Of a stretch of 64,000 nucleotides of DNA, positions 53,163 through 61,810 are shown one piece after another. Source of the stretch: an uncultured Porphyromonas sp. (GTDB taxonomy: Bacteria; Bacteroidota; Bacteroidia; Bacteroidales; Porphyromonadaceae); NCBI RefSeq assembly GCF_938046015.1, contig NZ_CALIXW010000038.1, forward strand, positions 40,001 through 104,000, in the 5' to 3' direction. How positions within the stretch are numbered: position 1 is the first letter of the stretch; the number at the start of each line of letters is the position of its first letter. Position numbers and translations under genes: made by a program. A model generated the notes under the pieces. The model was not told where the DNA came from. It did no database searches and saw only the letters and a program-made list of their open reading frames with translations.

Positions 53163-55688
53163 GTGAAGCTCCCAGTACTCCTAGCGCTTCTGGCCGCGAG
53201 CAGCCTCGCCACCGCCCAGACGCCCCAGGCAGCAGGCGGCACCGAGCCGCAGGCTGCACATAGCCCGCGCCCCGGGCACTACGACCTACGCGGTCAGATC
53301 ACCGATATCTACGGCAGTCCCATCCCCGAGACCATCATCAGCATCAAGGGCCTCCCCCTGAAGGTACAGGGCGGACGGTCGGGCTTCTTCCTCCTACCCG
53401 ACGTCCCCCGAGGGCAGTACGTCCTCGTGGTGCATGCCCTAGGGTACCACCCCCAGGAGCGCATCATCAGCCTCGGGCAGGATGACCGCCCCGAGCAGCA
53501 CCAGCATATAGACTTTGCCCTCAAGGAGCGCGAGGACCTCCTTCCCACCGTGGATGTCCTAGGGCGCCGCGCCGAGAGCTATAAGAATAACCTCTCCTTC
53601 GTCGGGACGAAGACCGCCACCGCCCTCAAGGACGTACCTCAGTCCATAGGCTACGTGACCAAGGAGCTCGTCCTCGACCAAGGTGCCACGACCGTCAATG
53701 ATGTCGTCCGCAACATCAGTGGCGTCCATCAGTACTCCTTCTACAACGACTTCTCCATCCGTGGCTTCCGCGCTACGGGCAACCGTAATTCGGGCAACCT
53801 CATCAATGGCATGCGCACCCAGACGAGCCTCTGGCGCCAGTCCTCACTGGCCAATATCGAGCGCGTCGAGGTCATCAAGGGCCCCTCTTCGGCCCTCTTC
53901 GGGAACGCAGCCCCAGGCGGCGTCATCAACCGCGTGACCAAGAAGCCGCTGGAGGTACAGCGTCGCTCGCTGAGCCTCACCACGGGCAGCTGGCACACGC
54001 TGCGCGCCTATAGCGACTTCACGGGGCCGCTCAACAATAAGAAGAGCCTCCTCTATCGCCTCAACCTCGGCTATGAGGACACCGACGGCTTCCGCGACCT
54101 GCAGGGCCTGACGAGCTATATCGTCGCCCCCTCACTGACCTATCGCCTCTCCGAGCGCACGCAGCTCGGGATGGACCTCGTCTATAGCGCTAGCTCGGGC
54201 AAGCTGGACCGAGGCCTGGCGATCTTCGGTGACGGAGCGCTCGACTCGCGCCCCATCAGCGCGACGCAGTCCGCGGCGAACGACTACCTCCGCGAGCGGA
54301 TGACCAACCTCACCTTCTCTCTGAGCCACCAGCTCGCCCCAGGGCTACTCTTCAATAGTACCTACCTCTACTCCACCTACGACGAGGACCTGCTGGAGCA
54401 CTCGCAGGACAACGCCTTCGTCAAGAAGGCCGATGGCAGCGACGACCCCAGCCGCGTGCTGATGCGCGTGACGCAGCGCCTGCGCTCCTTCCGCAACAAT
54501 AGCTTCAACAACTACCTCACCTGGGACACCCACACAGGGGCGCTGAGGCACAAGCTCCTCCTGGGCTACGACTACTTCAGCACCGATATGCTCCCCAACT
54601 CGTCCTACATCGAAGCGGGCGGCTACCTGCTCAAGAATGGCGGCACGACTAAGAGCTACAATGCCAAGAAGGCCGCAGACTACCTCCTCGACAAGGACGG
54701 CAACCCGCGGACGAACGTCCCGGCCTTCGACCTCAACAGCAATTCGGGCAACCAGTACCAGGACATCTCCAAGTACCTCTACGAGTCCAAGACCGTCAAG
54801 CCCACCACGCAGTATTCCCATGGCCTCTACCTACAGGAGCAGCTCAGCTGGCAGCGTCTCCAGCTGCTCCTAGGACTGCGCTACGAGTGGTTCACCGATG
54901 TCGTCAAGGACGCCAAGGGCACCCAGCAGCGCACTGAGCAGCGTGCCTTCACGCCGCGCATAGGGCTCGTCTACAGCCTCCTCCCGAGCACCAACGTCTA
55001 CGGGACCTGGCTGCGCGGCTTCGAGCCACAGAGTGTCGCCGTGCAGAGCAACCCTGCTGCGGGAGGTCCCTTCGACCCCGTAGAGAGCGAGCTGTGGGAG
55101 CTGGGCGCCAAGGGCGAATACCTCGGCGGGCGCCTCAGCGTGACAGCCGCGGCCTACCACCTCACGCAGCGCAATACGCTCTACAATGCTGGCCTCTCAG
55201 GTCAGCCCGACCTGATGGTGCCCATCGGAGAGGAGCGCAGCCGCGGTCTGGAGCTGGATGTAGCGGGGCAGCTCACGCCCTACTGGAGCATCACCGCCAG
55301 CTATGGCCTCAACGAGGCCGAGATCACCAAAGCCGCCGCAGGGACGAAGGACCTCGGGCTACAGCGCCCGAGCACGCCGCGCCACTCGGGTAGCCTTTGG
55401 TCGAAGTTCATCGTCCCACGGGGACTCCTACGTGGCTTCGGCTTCGGCCTCGGGGTGCATGGGGTCTCTGAGCGACTGGGGCAAGTCGGCCGCCGTGCCT
55501 ATGCCATCAGCTACCCAGGCTACGCCCTCGTGAACGCCGCCCTCTACTACAAGGTACGTGACCTGCAGCTGCAGCTCAATCTGGACAACCTCCTCGACAA
55601 GCGCTACTTCATCTCGGGCTACGACAAGCTGCGCTCCTTCCCAGGGGCGCCACGCTCGCTGAAGCTCAGCGCGACCTACCGCTTCTAG
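53163..55688 (+). CDS. TonB-dependent siderophore-type receptor
   Basis: An 841-residue receptor with a GTG start, chosen because it opens directly into a signal peptide (cleaved near ATAQ, residue 19); no ATG precedes it. A carboxypeptidase-regulatory-like domain (about 40-125) precedes a plug of the FhuA/FhuE/FpvA type (DVPQSIGYVTKELV, NDVVRNISGV, ERVEVIKGPSSALFG, GGVINRVTKKP), and the barrel ends LSATYRF. Probably takes up a ferric siderophore or related chelate. Monocistronic, followed by a terminator. Confidence 0.93.
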   Translation: MKLPVLLALLAASSLATAQTPQAAGGTEPQAAHSPRPGHYDLRGQITDIYGSPIPETIISIKGLPLKVQGGRSGFFLLPDVPRGQYVLVVHALGYHPQERIISLGQDDRPEQHQHIDFALKEREDLLPTVDVLGRRAESYKNNLSFVGTKTATALKDVPQSIGYVTKELVLDQGATTVNDVVRNISGVHQYSFYNDFSIRGFRATGNRNSGNLINGMRTQTSLWRQSSLANIERVEVIKGPSSALFGNAAPGGVINRVTKKPLEVQRRSLSLTTGSWHTLRAYSDFTGPLNNKKSLLYRLNLGYEDTDGFRDLQGLTSYIVAPSLTYRLSERTQLGMDLVYSASSGKLDRGLAIFGDGALDSRPISATQSAANDYLRERMTNLTFSLSHQLAPGLLFNSTYLYSTYDEDLLEHSQDNAFVKKADGSDDPSRVLMRVTQRLRSFRNNSFNNYLTWDTHTGALRHKLLLGYDYFSTDMLPNSSYIEAGGYLLKNGGTTKSYNAKKAADYLLDKDGNPRTNVPAFDLNSNSGNQYQDISKYLYESKTVKPTTQYSHGLYLQEQLSWQRLQLLLGLRYEWFTDVVKDAKGTQQRTEQRAFTPRIGLVYSLLPSTNVYGTWLRGFEPQSVAVQSNPAAGGPFDPVESELWELGAKGEYLGGRLSVTAAAYHLTQRNTLYNAGLSGQPDLMVPIGEERSRGLELDVAGQLTPYWSITASYGLNEAEITKAAAGTKDLGLQRPSTPRHSGSLWSKFIVPRGLLRGFGFGLGVHGVSERLGQVGRRAYAISYPGYALVNAALYYKVRDLQLQLNLDNLLDKRYFISGYDKLRSFPGAPRSLKLSATYRF

Positions 55689-55724
55689 CACGACCGCTCG
55701 CCTCTGACGAGGTCAGCAGAACGG

Positions 55725-55780
55725 CAAGGGTCAGCCTAAGCTCCTCTAAGGGACTGGGCTGACCCTTGTCCTATTCTTGT
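55725..55780 (+). terminator. Terminator of the siderophore-type receptor gene
   Basis: 12-bp perfect arms (55725-55736 and 55757-55768), then a T-rich stretch TCCTATTCTTGT. Confidence 0.8.
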
Positions 55781-55868
55781 CCTTAGGCTAAGGGCTGGAG
55801 GGGCACGAAGCCTACCCCGAGCAGTCCGCTCCAGCCTCCCGCCGTACTGCCCTCAGCCTCGGAGCTCG

Positions 55869-55952
55869 CTGAGGGGTATCAGTGAGGGTGCTGACAGATA
55901 TCCATCGGGACGCTGAGGGACGGCAGTCAGCCGCGTGAGGGATATCCCTCAG
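55869..55952. repeat. Palindrome array L (4 units, 22-nt period)
   Basis: Units at 55869-55886, 55891-55908, 55913-55930 and 55935-55952. The gap 55781-55995 contains nothing else recognised. Confidence 0.85.
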
Positions 55953-56000
55953 CCCCGCCCCCCCCTTAGGCTGCAGCGCCTCGCGCGCGGAGCAATTATG

Positions 56001-56145
56001 TATCTTTACCTTGGCTTAGGCGGCATGAGCGGGCTATAGCTCCTAGGGGTCGGAGCTTCGAGGAGCTCCTGCGCTGCGAGCTTAGGGAGGGCGTGCCCAT
56101 CCTCAATACCTTCGGCGCTAGCTCGAGCAGGGGCTAGCGCTCTTC
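56001..56145 (+). ncRNA. Candidate small transcript upstream of the sulfatase
   Basis: TATCTTTA (56001-56008, one mismatch to the -7 consensus) is followed about 110 nt later by a hairpin GCGCTAGC/GCTAGCGC (56112-56138) and TCTTCTCTT, resembling a promoter-terminator pair. The interval contains a GGAGCT/AGCTCC hairpin and no ORF of note. Could equally be a decayed gene remnant. Confidence 0.25.
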
Positions 56146-56359
56146 TCTTGGGTAGGAGGGCCTCGGGATGCCGCCCCAGCGCTGGGGAAGCTGCGCCGAG
56201 GAAAGGTCTACCTTTGCCTTGCGGGCGGTACGATCGGGCACCTTATACTCCTTATATATAGGGGGGAGGTCAGCACGGCGCCTCCTTAGGCGGGCGAGTC
56301 GCAGCAGCTCAGCGCATCCCGAGCCGCCTTGAGGCTGCACAGCGAGCCCCGAGACTTAG

Positions 56360-56367
56360 TACCTTTG
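56360..56367 (+). promoter_or_regulatory. -7 box for the sulfatase gene
   Basis: TACCTTTG 21 nt upstream of the ATG; another TACCTTTG lies at 56209-56216. Confidence 0.65.
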
Positions 56368-56388
56368 TACTAGTAATCAGACACCATC

Positions 56389-57969
56389 ATGCTCAGCGAA
56401 ACACAAGCCCTCCGCCTCGGTCGCCTCTTGGCCGCCTCAGCAGCGCTCCCCCTTACGGCCAGCGCCCAGCCCGCCGCCCCTGGGACGAAGGCCAAGCTCC
56501 CCACCACACGCCCCAACGTCCTCATCATCTACGCCGACGACCTCGGCTATGCCGACCTCGGCTGCTACGGCGCTCGGAATGTCAAGACGCCCCACATCGA
56601 CCGCCTCGCCAGCCAAGGGCTACGCCTGACCAACGCCTATGCCGCAGCCGCCACCAGCACGCCCTCGCGCTACGGTATGCTGACGGGGCAGTACGCTTGG
56701 CGACGAGCGGGCACGGATGTCGCCCCAGGCAATGCGGGCATGATCATCCGCCCCGAGCAGTACACGATGGCCGACCTCTTCAAGGCCGCGGGCTACCGTA
56801 CGGCGGCCTTCGGCAAGTGGCATCTGGGGCTGGGGGACAAGACGGGGACGCAGGACTGGAACGGCCTCGTCACGCCGGGGCTCGTGGATCTGGGCTTCGA
56901 CGAGTCCTACATCATGGCGGCCACTGCCGACCGTGTACCCTGCGTCTTCATGCACAACGGGCGCGTGGCGGACTACGACCCCACGGCGCCCATTGAGGTG
57001 AACTATCGTCAGAACTTCGCGGGCGAGCCCACAGGGCGTACCCACCCCGAGCTCCTCTACAACCTACGCTCCAGCCACGGGCACGATATGTCTATCGTCA
57101 ACGGTATCGGCCGCATCGGCTATATGAAGGGCGGAGGCAAGGCGCTCTGGAAGGATGAGAACATCGCCGACTCCATCACGCGGCACGCCATCGACTTCAT
57201 CCGTGAGCAGAGCCAGCGTGCGGAGCCCTTCTTCGTCTACCTCGCCACCAACGACGTCCACGTACCGCGCTTCCCCCACCCGCGCTTCCGCGGTCAGAGC
57301 AGTATGGGGCTACGTGGGGATGCCATCGTACAATTCGACTGGTCGGTAGGAGAGGTGCTGCGCGCCCTGGATAGCCTCGGGATCGCGGATAATACGCTGG
57401 TAGTCCTCTCCAGCGATAATGGCGGCGTCATCGACGACGGCTATGACGACCGCGCCGAGGAGCTCCTCGGAGGGCACAACCCTTCCGGGCGCTACCGCGG
57501 GTATAAGTACAGCGCCTTCGAGGGCGGTACGCGCATCCCCGCCATCGTCCGCTGGCCAGGCGTCGTCCGTGCGGGGCGCAGCAGTGAGGCGCTGGTGACA
57601 CAGGCCGACTGGCTGGCCTCCTTCGCTGCCCTACTCGGCGTCCAGCTCCCCGCCGAGGCCGCTCCCGACAGCCGTGATCAGCTGGCGGTATGGCTCGGGC
57701 AGAGCCGTCAGAGCCGTCCCTGGATCCTCCAGCAGGCGGCCGACAAGACGCTGGGCCTACGCGACGAGCGCTGGAAGTACATCGCCCCCTCCACACACGG
57801 GCCGATGATCACCTGGGGGCCCAAGATCGAGACGGGCTACCTGCCCACCCCGCAGCTCTACGACCTGAAGCACGACCCCGAGGAGCGGCACAATGTGGCC
57901 GACAAGCACCCCGAGCTCGTGCGCCGCTTCCAGCAGCTCGAGCAGCGCATCCGCGCGGGCAAGGAGTAG
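56389..57969 (+). CDS. Serine-type sulfatase
   Basis: A 526-residue secreted sulfatase (signal peptide cleaved near TASAQ, residue 27). Metal-binding Asp50-Asp51 (IIYADDLGYADLG), active-site motif Ser90-Thr-Pro-Ser-Arg94 followed by YGMLTG, a KWHLG box near residue 143 and an SSDNGG box near residue 342. Ser instead of Cys at the formylglycine position implies maturation by an anaerobic radical-SAM enzyme, not encoded here. Substrates could be sulfated mucin glycans or glycosaminoglycans; the M60 locus elsewhere in the window makes mucin attractive. Confidence 0.93.
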   Translation: MLSETQALRLGRLLAASAALPLTASAQPAAPGTKAKLPTTRPNVLIIYADDLGYADLGCYGARNVKTPHIDRLASQGLRLTNAYAAAATSTPSRYGMLTGQYAWRRAGTDVAPGNAGMIIRPEQYTMADLFKAAGYRTAAFGKWHLGLGDKTGTQDWNGLVTPGLVDLGFDESYIMAATADRVPCVFMHNGRVADYDPTAPIEVNYRQNFAGEPTGRTHPELLYNLRSSHGHDMSIVNGIGRIGYMKGGGKALWKDENIADSITRHAIDFIREQSQRAEPFFVYLATNDVHVPRFPHPRFRGQSSMGLRGDAIVQFDWSVGEVLRALDSLGIADNTLVVLSSDNGGVIDDGYDDRAEELLGGHNPSGRYRGYKYSAFEGGTRIPAIVRWPGVVRAGRSSEALVTQADWLASFAALLGVQLPAEAAPDSRDQLAVWLGQSRQSRPWILQQAADKTLGLRDERWKYIAPSTHGPMITWGPKIETGYLPTPQLYDLKHDPEERHNVADKHPELVRRFQQLEQRIRAGKE

Positions 57970-58306
57970 CACGGGGATGAGACGATTTGCCTCGCTTTGC
58001 GCAGCTCTTTGGGGCTTAGGTCGGGGCAAACCTTAGCATTCTAACAGACCCGCGCGACGACCCGAGCCTCGCCACAGGCCCGCTGAGGCTCGGAGCTGGG
58101 CCATCCGTAAGTCTTTTAAGATCCTTAGCCCGAGCGCCTTAGAACGCCCCTTAGCCCTGCCCCCAGCGAATGTCTACGGTGCGTCGTCTGATGTATGTTT
58201 TTTTAATACCTTTGCTCTAGGAGTTTAGCCCCCGTGCGCCCTATGGGGAGCTGAGGGCTGAGCCCCCAAGTACAAGCCTATTATTCATCACTAAATATCT
58301 GCTCTT
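57970..58306 (+). promoter_or_regulatory. Sulfatase-serC gap with serC -7 box
   Basis: A 337-nt gap. TACCTTTG at 58207-58214 after a T-rich stretch is the probable serC -7 box, 92 nt before the ATG. I see no ORF, hairpin array or palindrome array in the remainder. Confidence 0.6.
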
Positions 58307-59386
58307 ATGAAGAAGCACAATTTCTCCGCTGGACCCTCCATCCTGGACGAAAGCGTGATCAAGGATGCAGCTGCTGCCGTCCTTAACTATGCAGGCACTG
58401 GCCTGTCTATCCTCGAAGTCTCTCACCGTGGCAAGGAGTTCACCGCTACGATGGAGGAGGCACGCCGTCTGATGAAGGAGCTGCTCGATATCCCTGAGGG
58501 CTACGAAGTGCTCTTCCTCGGGGGCGGCGCCAGCCTTCAGTTCACTCAGGTAGCCATGAACCTGCTGAAGACCAAGGCGGCCTACGTCGACTCTGGTACC
58601 TGGGCCAACAAGGCTGCCAAGGAAGCTAAGCTCTTCGGCGAAGTCGTCAGCTTCTCCTCCAAGGCCGACAACTACGTCTGGTACCCCAAGCCCTGGCTCA
58701 CCGGCGAGGTGCCTAGCGATATCGACTACCTCCACCTGACGAGCAATAACACCGTCTACGGTACCGAGCTGCGCTACGATCCCGACGTCAACGTCCGCCT
58801 CGTAGGGGACATGTCCTCCGACATCTTCACCCGTGAGGTAGATATCGCTAAGTACGACCTCATCTATGGCGGTGCGCAGAAGAACATCGCACCCGCAGGG
58901 GCTACCTTCGTCATCGTACGTCGCGACGCCCTCGGCCACGTAGATCGTCCACTGCCTACGATGCTCGACTACCGCACGCACGTCGACAAGGACTCGATGT
59001 ACAACACGCCTCCCGTCTTCCCCGTATACGTCGCCCTGCAGACGATGAAGTGGTACAAGGAGCTCGGTGGGGTCAAGGTACTGGAGCAGATGAACCTCGA
59101 GAAGGCCGCTATCCTCTACGACGAGATCGACCGCAACCCCCTCTTCCGTGGTACGGTCAATACGGAGGACCGCTCGATCATGAACGTGTGCTTCGTCATG
59201 AGCGAGGCCTACCAGGAGCTGGAGAAGGAGTTCTACGAATTCGCCTCCGCTCGCGGCTTCGTCAGCTTCAAGGGACACCGCTCCGTAGGCGGCTTCCGCG
59301 CTTCGCTCTACAACGCTATGCCTAAGAGCAGCGTTGAGTACTTCGTCCAGACGATGAAGGACTTCGAGCGCAAGGTCGCTAAGTAA
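58307..59386 (+). CDS. serC: Phosphoserine aminotransferase
   Basis: Second step of serine synthesis; also used in pyridoxal phosphate synthesis. 359 residues. FSAGPS at 6-11, GGGASLQF (phosphate-binding) near 72-79 and the PLP lysine Lys192 in GGAQKNIAPAG are visible. First gene of a serine cluster; the 121-nt gap to serA contains an AGCCCCCCGCT/AGCGGGGGGCT stem that may attenuate transcription. Confidence 0.97.
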   Translation: MKKHNFSAGPSILDESVIKDAAAAVLNYAGTGLSILEVSHRGKEFTATMEEARRLMKELLDIPEGYEVLFLGGGASLQFTQVAMNLLKTKAAYVDSGTWANKAAKEAKLFGEVVSFSSKADNYVWYPKPWLTGEVPSDIDYLHLTSNNTVYGTELRYDPDVNVRLVGDMSSDIFTREVDIAKYDLIYGGAQKNIAPAGATFVIVRRDALGHVDRPLPTMLDYRTHVDKDSMYNTPPVFPVYVALQTMKWYKELGGVKVLEQMNLEKAAILYDEIDRNPLFRGTVNTEDRSIMNVCFVMSEAYQELEKEFYEFASARGFVSFKGHRSVGGFRASLYNAMPKSSVEYFVQTMKDFERKVAK

Positions 59387-59507
59387 GCCCCCCGCTACCA
59401 CCAAGGCACTACGCTCGGAGCTCCTCGCCACAGCGGGGGGCTCCGAGGCGCGGCTGCCTGCACCTATATCTATCCCACACGACACGCATCATCATTACAT
59501 CAACACT

Positions 59508-60431
59508 ATGTCTAGAGTCCTTATTGCCACCGAAAAGCCCTTTGCTGCCCCCGCCGTAGCAGGGATCAAGTCTATCCTCAGCGAGGCTGGCTTCGAGGTC
59601 GTCCTCCTCGAGAAGTACAGCGCCAAGAGCGAGCTGCTGGCTGCCGTCGCTGATGTCGACGCCATCATCATCCGCAGCGACATCATCGACCAGGAGGTCT
59701 TCGACGCTGCCCCCCAGCTCAAGATCGTCGTGCGTGCTGGCGCAGGCTACGACAACGTAGACCTCGAGGCAGCTACCGCCCATGGTGTCTGCGTCATGAA
59801 CACCCCAGGGCAGAACGCCAATGCCGTGGCTGAGCTCGTCTTCGCCCTGCTGCTCTTCACCGTCCGCAACCGCTTCAACGGCGCCTCGGGCACGGAGCTC
59901 AAGGACAAGAAACTGGGCCTCCTGGCCTACGGCAATACGGGGCGCAACGTCGCACGCATCGCCAAGGGCTTCGGCATGGATATCTACGCCTACGACCCCT
60001 TCACGCCTGCCGAAGTCATGCAGCAGGAGGGCGTACACCCCGTAGCTAGCCAGCGCGAGCTCTTCTCCACCTGCGACATCGTCTCCCTGCACATCCCCGC
60101 CACGCCCGAGACTAAGGGCTCCATCGGCCGCGAGCTGGTTAGCCTGCTGCCCAAGAAGGGTATCCTCGTGAACACCGCCCGCAAGGAGATCATCAACGAG
60201 CCCGAGCTGCTCGAGCTGCTCAAGGAGCGTGAGGACCTGCGCTTCCTCTCCGACATCCGTCCCGCAGCCCACGAGGACTACGAGGCTGCCCTCGGTGAGC
60301 GCTACTTCTCCACGCCCAAGAAGATGGGTGCCCAGACGGCTGAGGCCAATACCAACGCTGGGCTGGCCGCTGCCCGACAGATCGTGGGCTTCATCAAGGA
60401 GGGCAACGAGCGCTTCCGCCTCAACAAGTAG
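59508..60431 (+). CDS. serA: D-3-phosphoglycerate dehydrogenase (short form)
   Basis: First step of serine synthesis. At 307 residues it has only the two dehydrogenase domains; the C-terminal ACT regulatory domain of long SerA is absent. Features: VVRAGAGYDNVDLEAA, nucleotide loop AYGNTGRNVARIA (near 145-157), catalytic Arg/Glu/His regions with VNTARKEIINE. The serC partner makes this role more likely than another 2-hydroxyacid dehydrogenase. Confidence 0.93.
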   Translation: MSRVLIATEKPFAAPAVAGIKSILSEAGFEVVLLEKYSAKSELLAAVADVDAIIIRSDIIDQEVFDAAPQLKIVVRAGAGYDNVDLEAATAHGVCVMNTPGQNANAVAELVFALLLFTVRNRFNGASGTELKDKKLGLLAYGNTGRNVARIAKGFGMDIYAYDPFTPAEVMQQEGVHPVASQRELFSTCDIVSLHIPATPETKGSIGRELVSLLPKKGILVNTARKEIINEPELLELLKEREDLRFLSDIRPAAHEDYEAALGERYFSTPKKMGAQTAEANTNAGLAAARQIVGFIKEGNERFRLNK

Positions 60432-60469
60432 TCGCGCCGCCCTTACACACCCCTTAGATACCTACAGCT

Positions 60470-61717
60470 ATGGCGATCATCAAACCATTCAGGGGCATAC
60501 GTCCCCCCCAGGAGCTCGTCGAGCGCGTCGCCTCTCGCCCTTACGACGTCCTCAACAGTGAGGAGGCTCGTGCCGAGGCCGAGGGCAACGAGATGTCCCT
60601 CTACCATATCATCCGCCCTGAGATCGACTTCCCCGTCGGCACGGATGAGCATGACGAGGCGGTCTATGCTAAGGCTGCTGAGAACTTCCGCCGCTTTCGC
60701 GAGAAGGGCTGGCTCGTCCAGGACCCCGAGGAGAACTACTACGTCTATGCCCAGACGATGAACGGCAAGACGCAGTACGGCCTCGTCGTCTGCGCCGCTG
60801 TCCAGGACTACATGACGGGCGTCATCAAGAAGCATGAGCTGACACGCAAGGATAAGGAGGAGGACCGCATGAAGCACGTGCGCGTGAACAATGCCAATAT
60901 CGAGCCGGTCTTCTTCGCCTACCCCGCCAAGGACGAGATCAACGCCATCGTAGCCAAGTACACGGCGGCCAAGCCCGTCTACAGCTTCATCGCGCCGCTG
61001 GACGGCTTCGGTCACGAGTTCTGGATCATCGATGACAAGAAGGACATCGCCCGCATCACGGAGCTCTTCGCCGAGATGCCCGCCCTCTACATCGCCGACG
61101 GTCACCACCGCTCTGCCGCTGCTGCCCTGGTCGGGGATGAGAAGCGTCGCCAGAACCCCAATCACCGTGGGGACGAGGAGTACAACTACTTCATGGCCGT
61201 GTGCTTCCCTGACGATCAGCTCACCATCATTGACTACAACCGCGTGGTCAAGGACCTCAATGGGCTAAGCAAGGAAGAGCTGCTGAAGCGCCTCGAGGAG
61301 CACTTCATCGTCGAGGACAAGGGGACGGAGATCTACCACCCCGCAGCGCTGCACAACTTCTCCCTCTACCTCGGAGACCACTGGTACTCGCTGACGGCGC
61401 GCCCCGGCACCTACGATGACCACGACCCCATCGGCGTACTCGACGTCACGATCTCCTCCCAGCTCATCCTCGACGAACTGCTGGGCATCAAGGATCTGCG
61501 CACCGACAAGCGCATCGACTTCGTCGGTGGCATCCGTGGCCTCGGGGAGCTGAAGAAGCGCGTCGATAGCGGTGAGATGAAGCTCGCCCTAGCGCTCTAT
61601 CCCGTCTCGATGAAGCAGCTGATCGACATCGCCGACAGTGGGGCGATCATGCCACCCAAGACGACGTGGTTCGAGCCTAAGCTCCGCTCCGGTCTCATCA
61701 TCCACGAGCTGGTCTAG
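60470..61717 (+). CDS. DUF1015-family protein
   Basis: A 415-residue cytosolic protein of unknown function. The start (IKPFRGIRPPQELVERVASRPYDVLNSEEA) and the centre (PALYIADGHHRSAAAA, with Asp-Gly-His-His-Arg) are the recognisable DUF1015 signatures. It follows serA by 38 nt, so it may join serine metabolism; no serB is visible nearby. The role as a phosphatase or kinase is speculation. Confidence 0.88.
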   Translation: MAIIKPFRGIRPPQELVERVASRPYDVLNSEEARAEAEGNEMSLYHIIRPEIDFPVGTDEHDEAVYAKAAENFRRFREKGWLVQDPEENYYVYAQTMNGKTQYGLVVCAAVQDYMTGVIKKHELTRKDKEEDRMKHVRVNNANIEPVFFAYPAKDEINAIVAKYTAAKPVYSFIAPLDGFGHEFWIIDDKKDIARITELFAEMPALYIADGHHRSAAAALVGDEKRRQNPNHRGDEEYNYFMAVCFPDDQLTIIDYNRVVKDLNGLSKEELLKRLEEHFIVEDKGTEIYHPAALHNFSLYLGDHWYSLTARPGTYDDHDPIGVLDVTISSQLILDELLGIKDLRTDKRIDFVGGIRGLGELKKRVDSGEMKLALALYPVSMKQLIDIADSGAIMPPKTTWFEPKLRSGLIIHELV

Positions 61718-61737
61718 CCGCTCGTCCCTCCCTTAGC

Positions 61738-61776
61738 GTAGCCCCTAGCACATCGCGGCTGGGGGCTACTGCTTTT
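61738..61776 (+). terminator. Terminator of the serC-serA-DUF1015 cluster
   Basis: 9-bp arms (61738-61746 and 61761-61769) followed by TGCTTTTA. Confidence 0.75.
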
Positions 61777-61810
61777 ACTTCTCTACCCCCCTTACCTCCA
61801 TCTTACTACC

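Noticed and set aside
56134..56340. 68-codon minus-strand ORF before the sulfatase
   Set aside because: Composition resembles random GC-rich sequence and no start context or promoter was seen.
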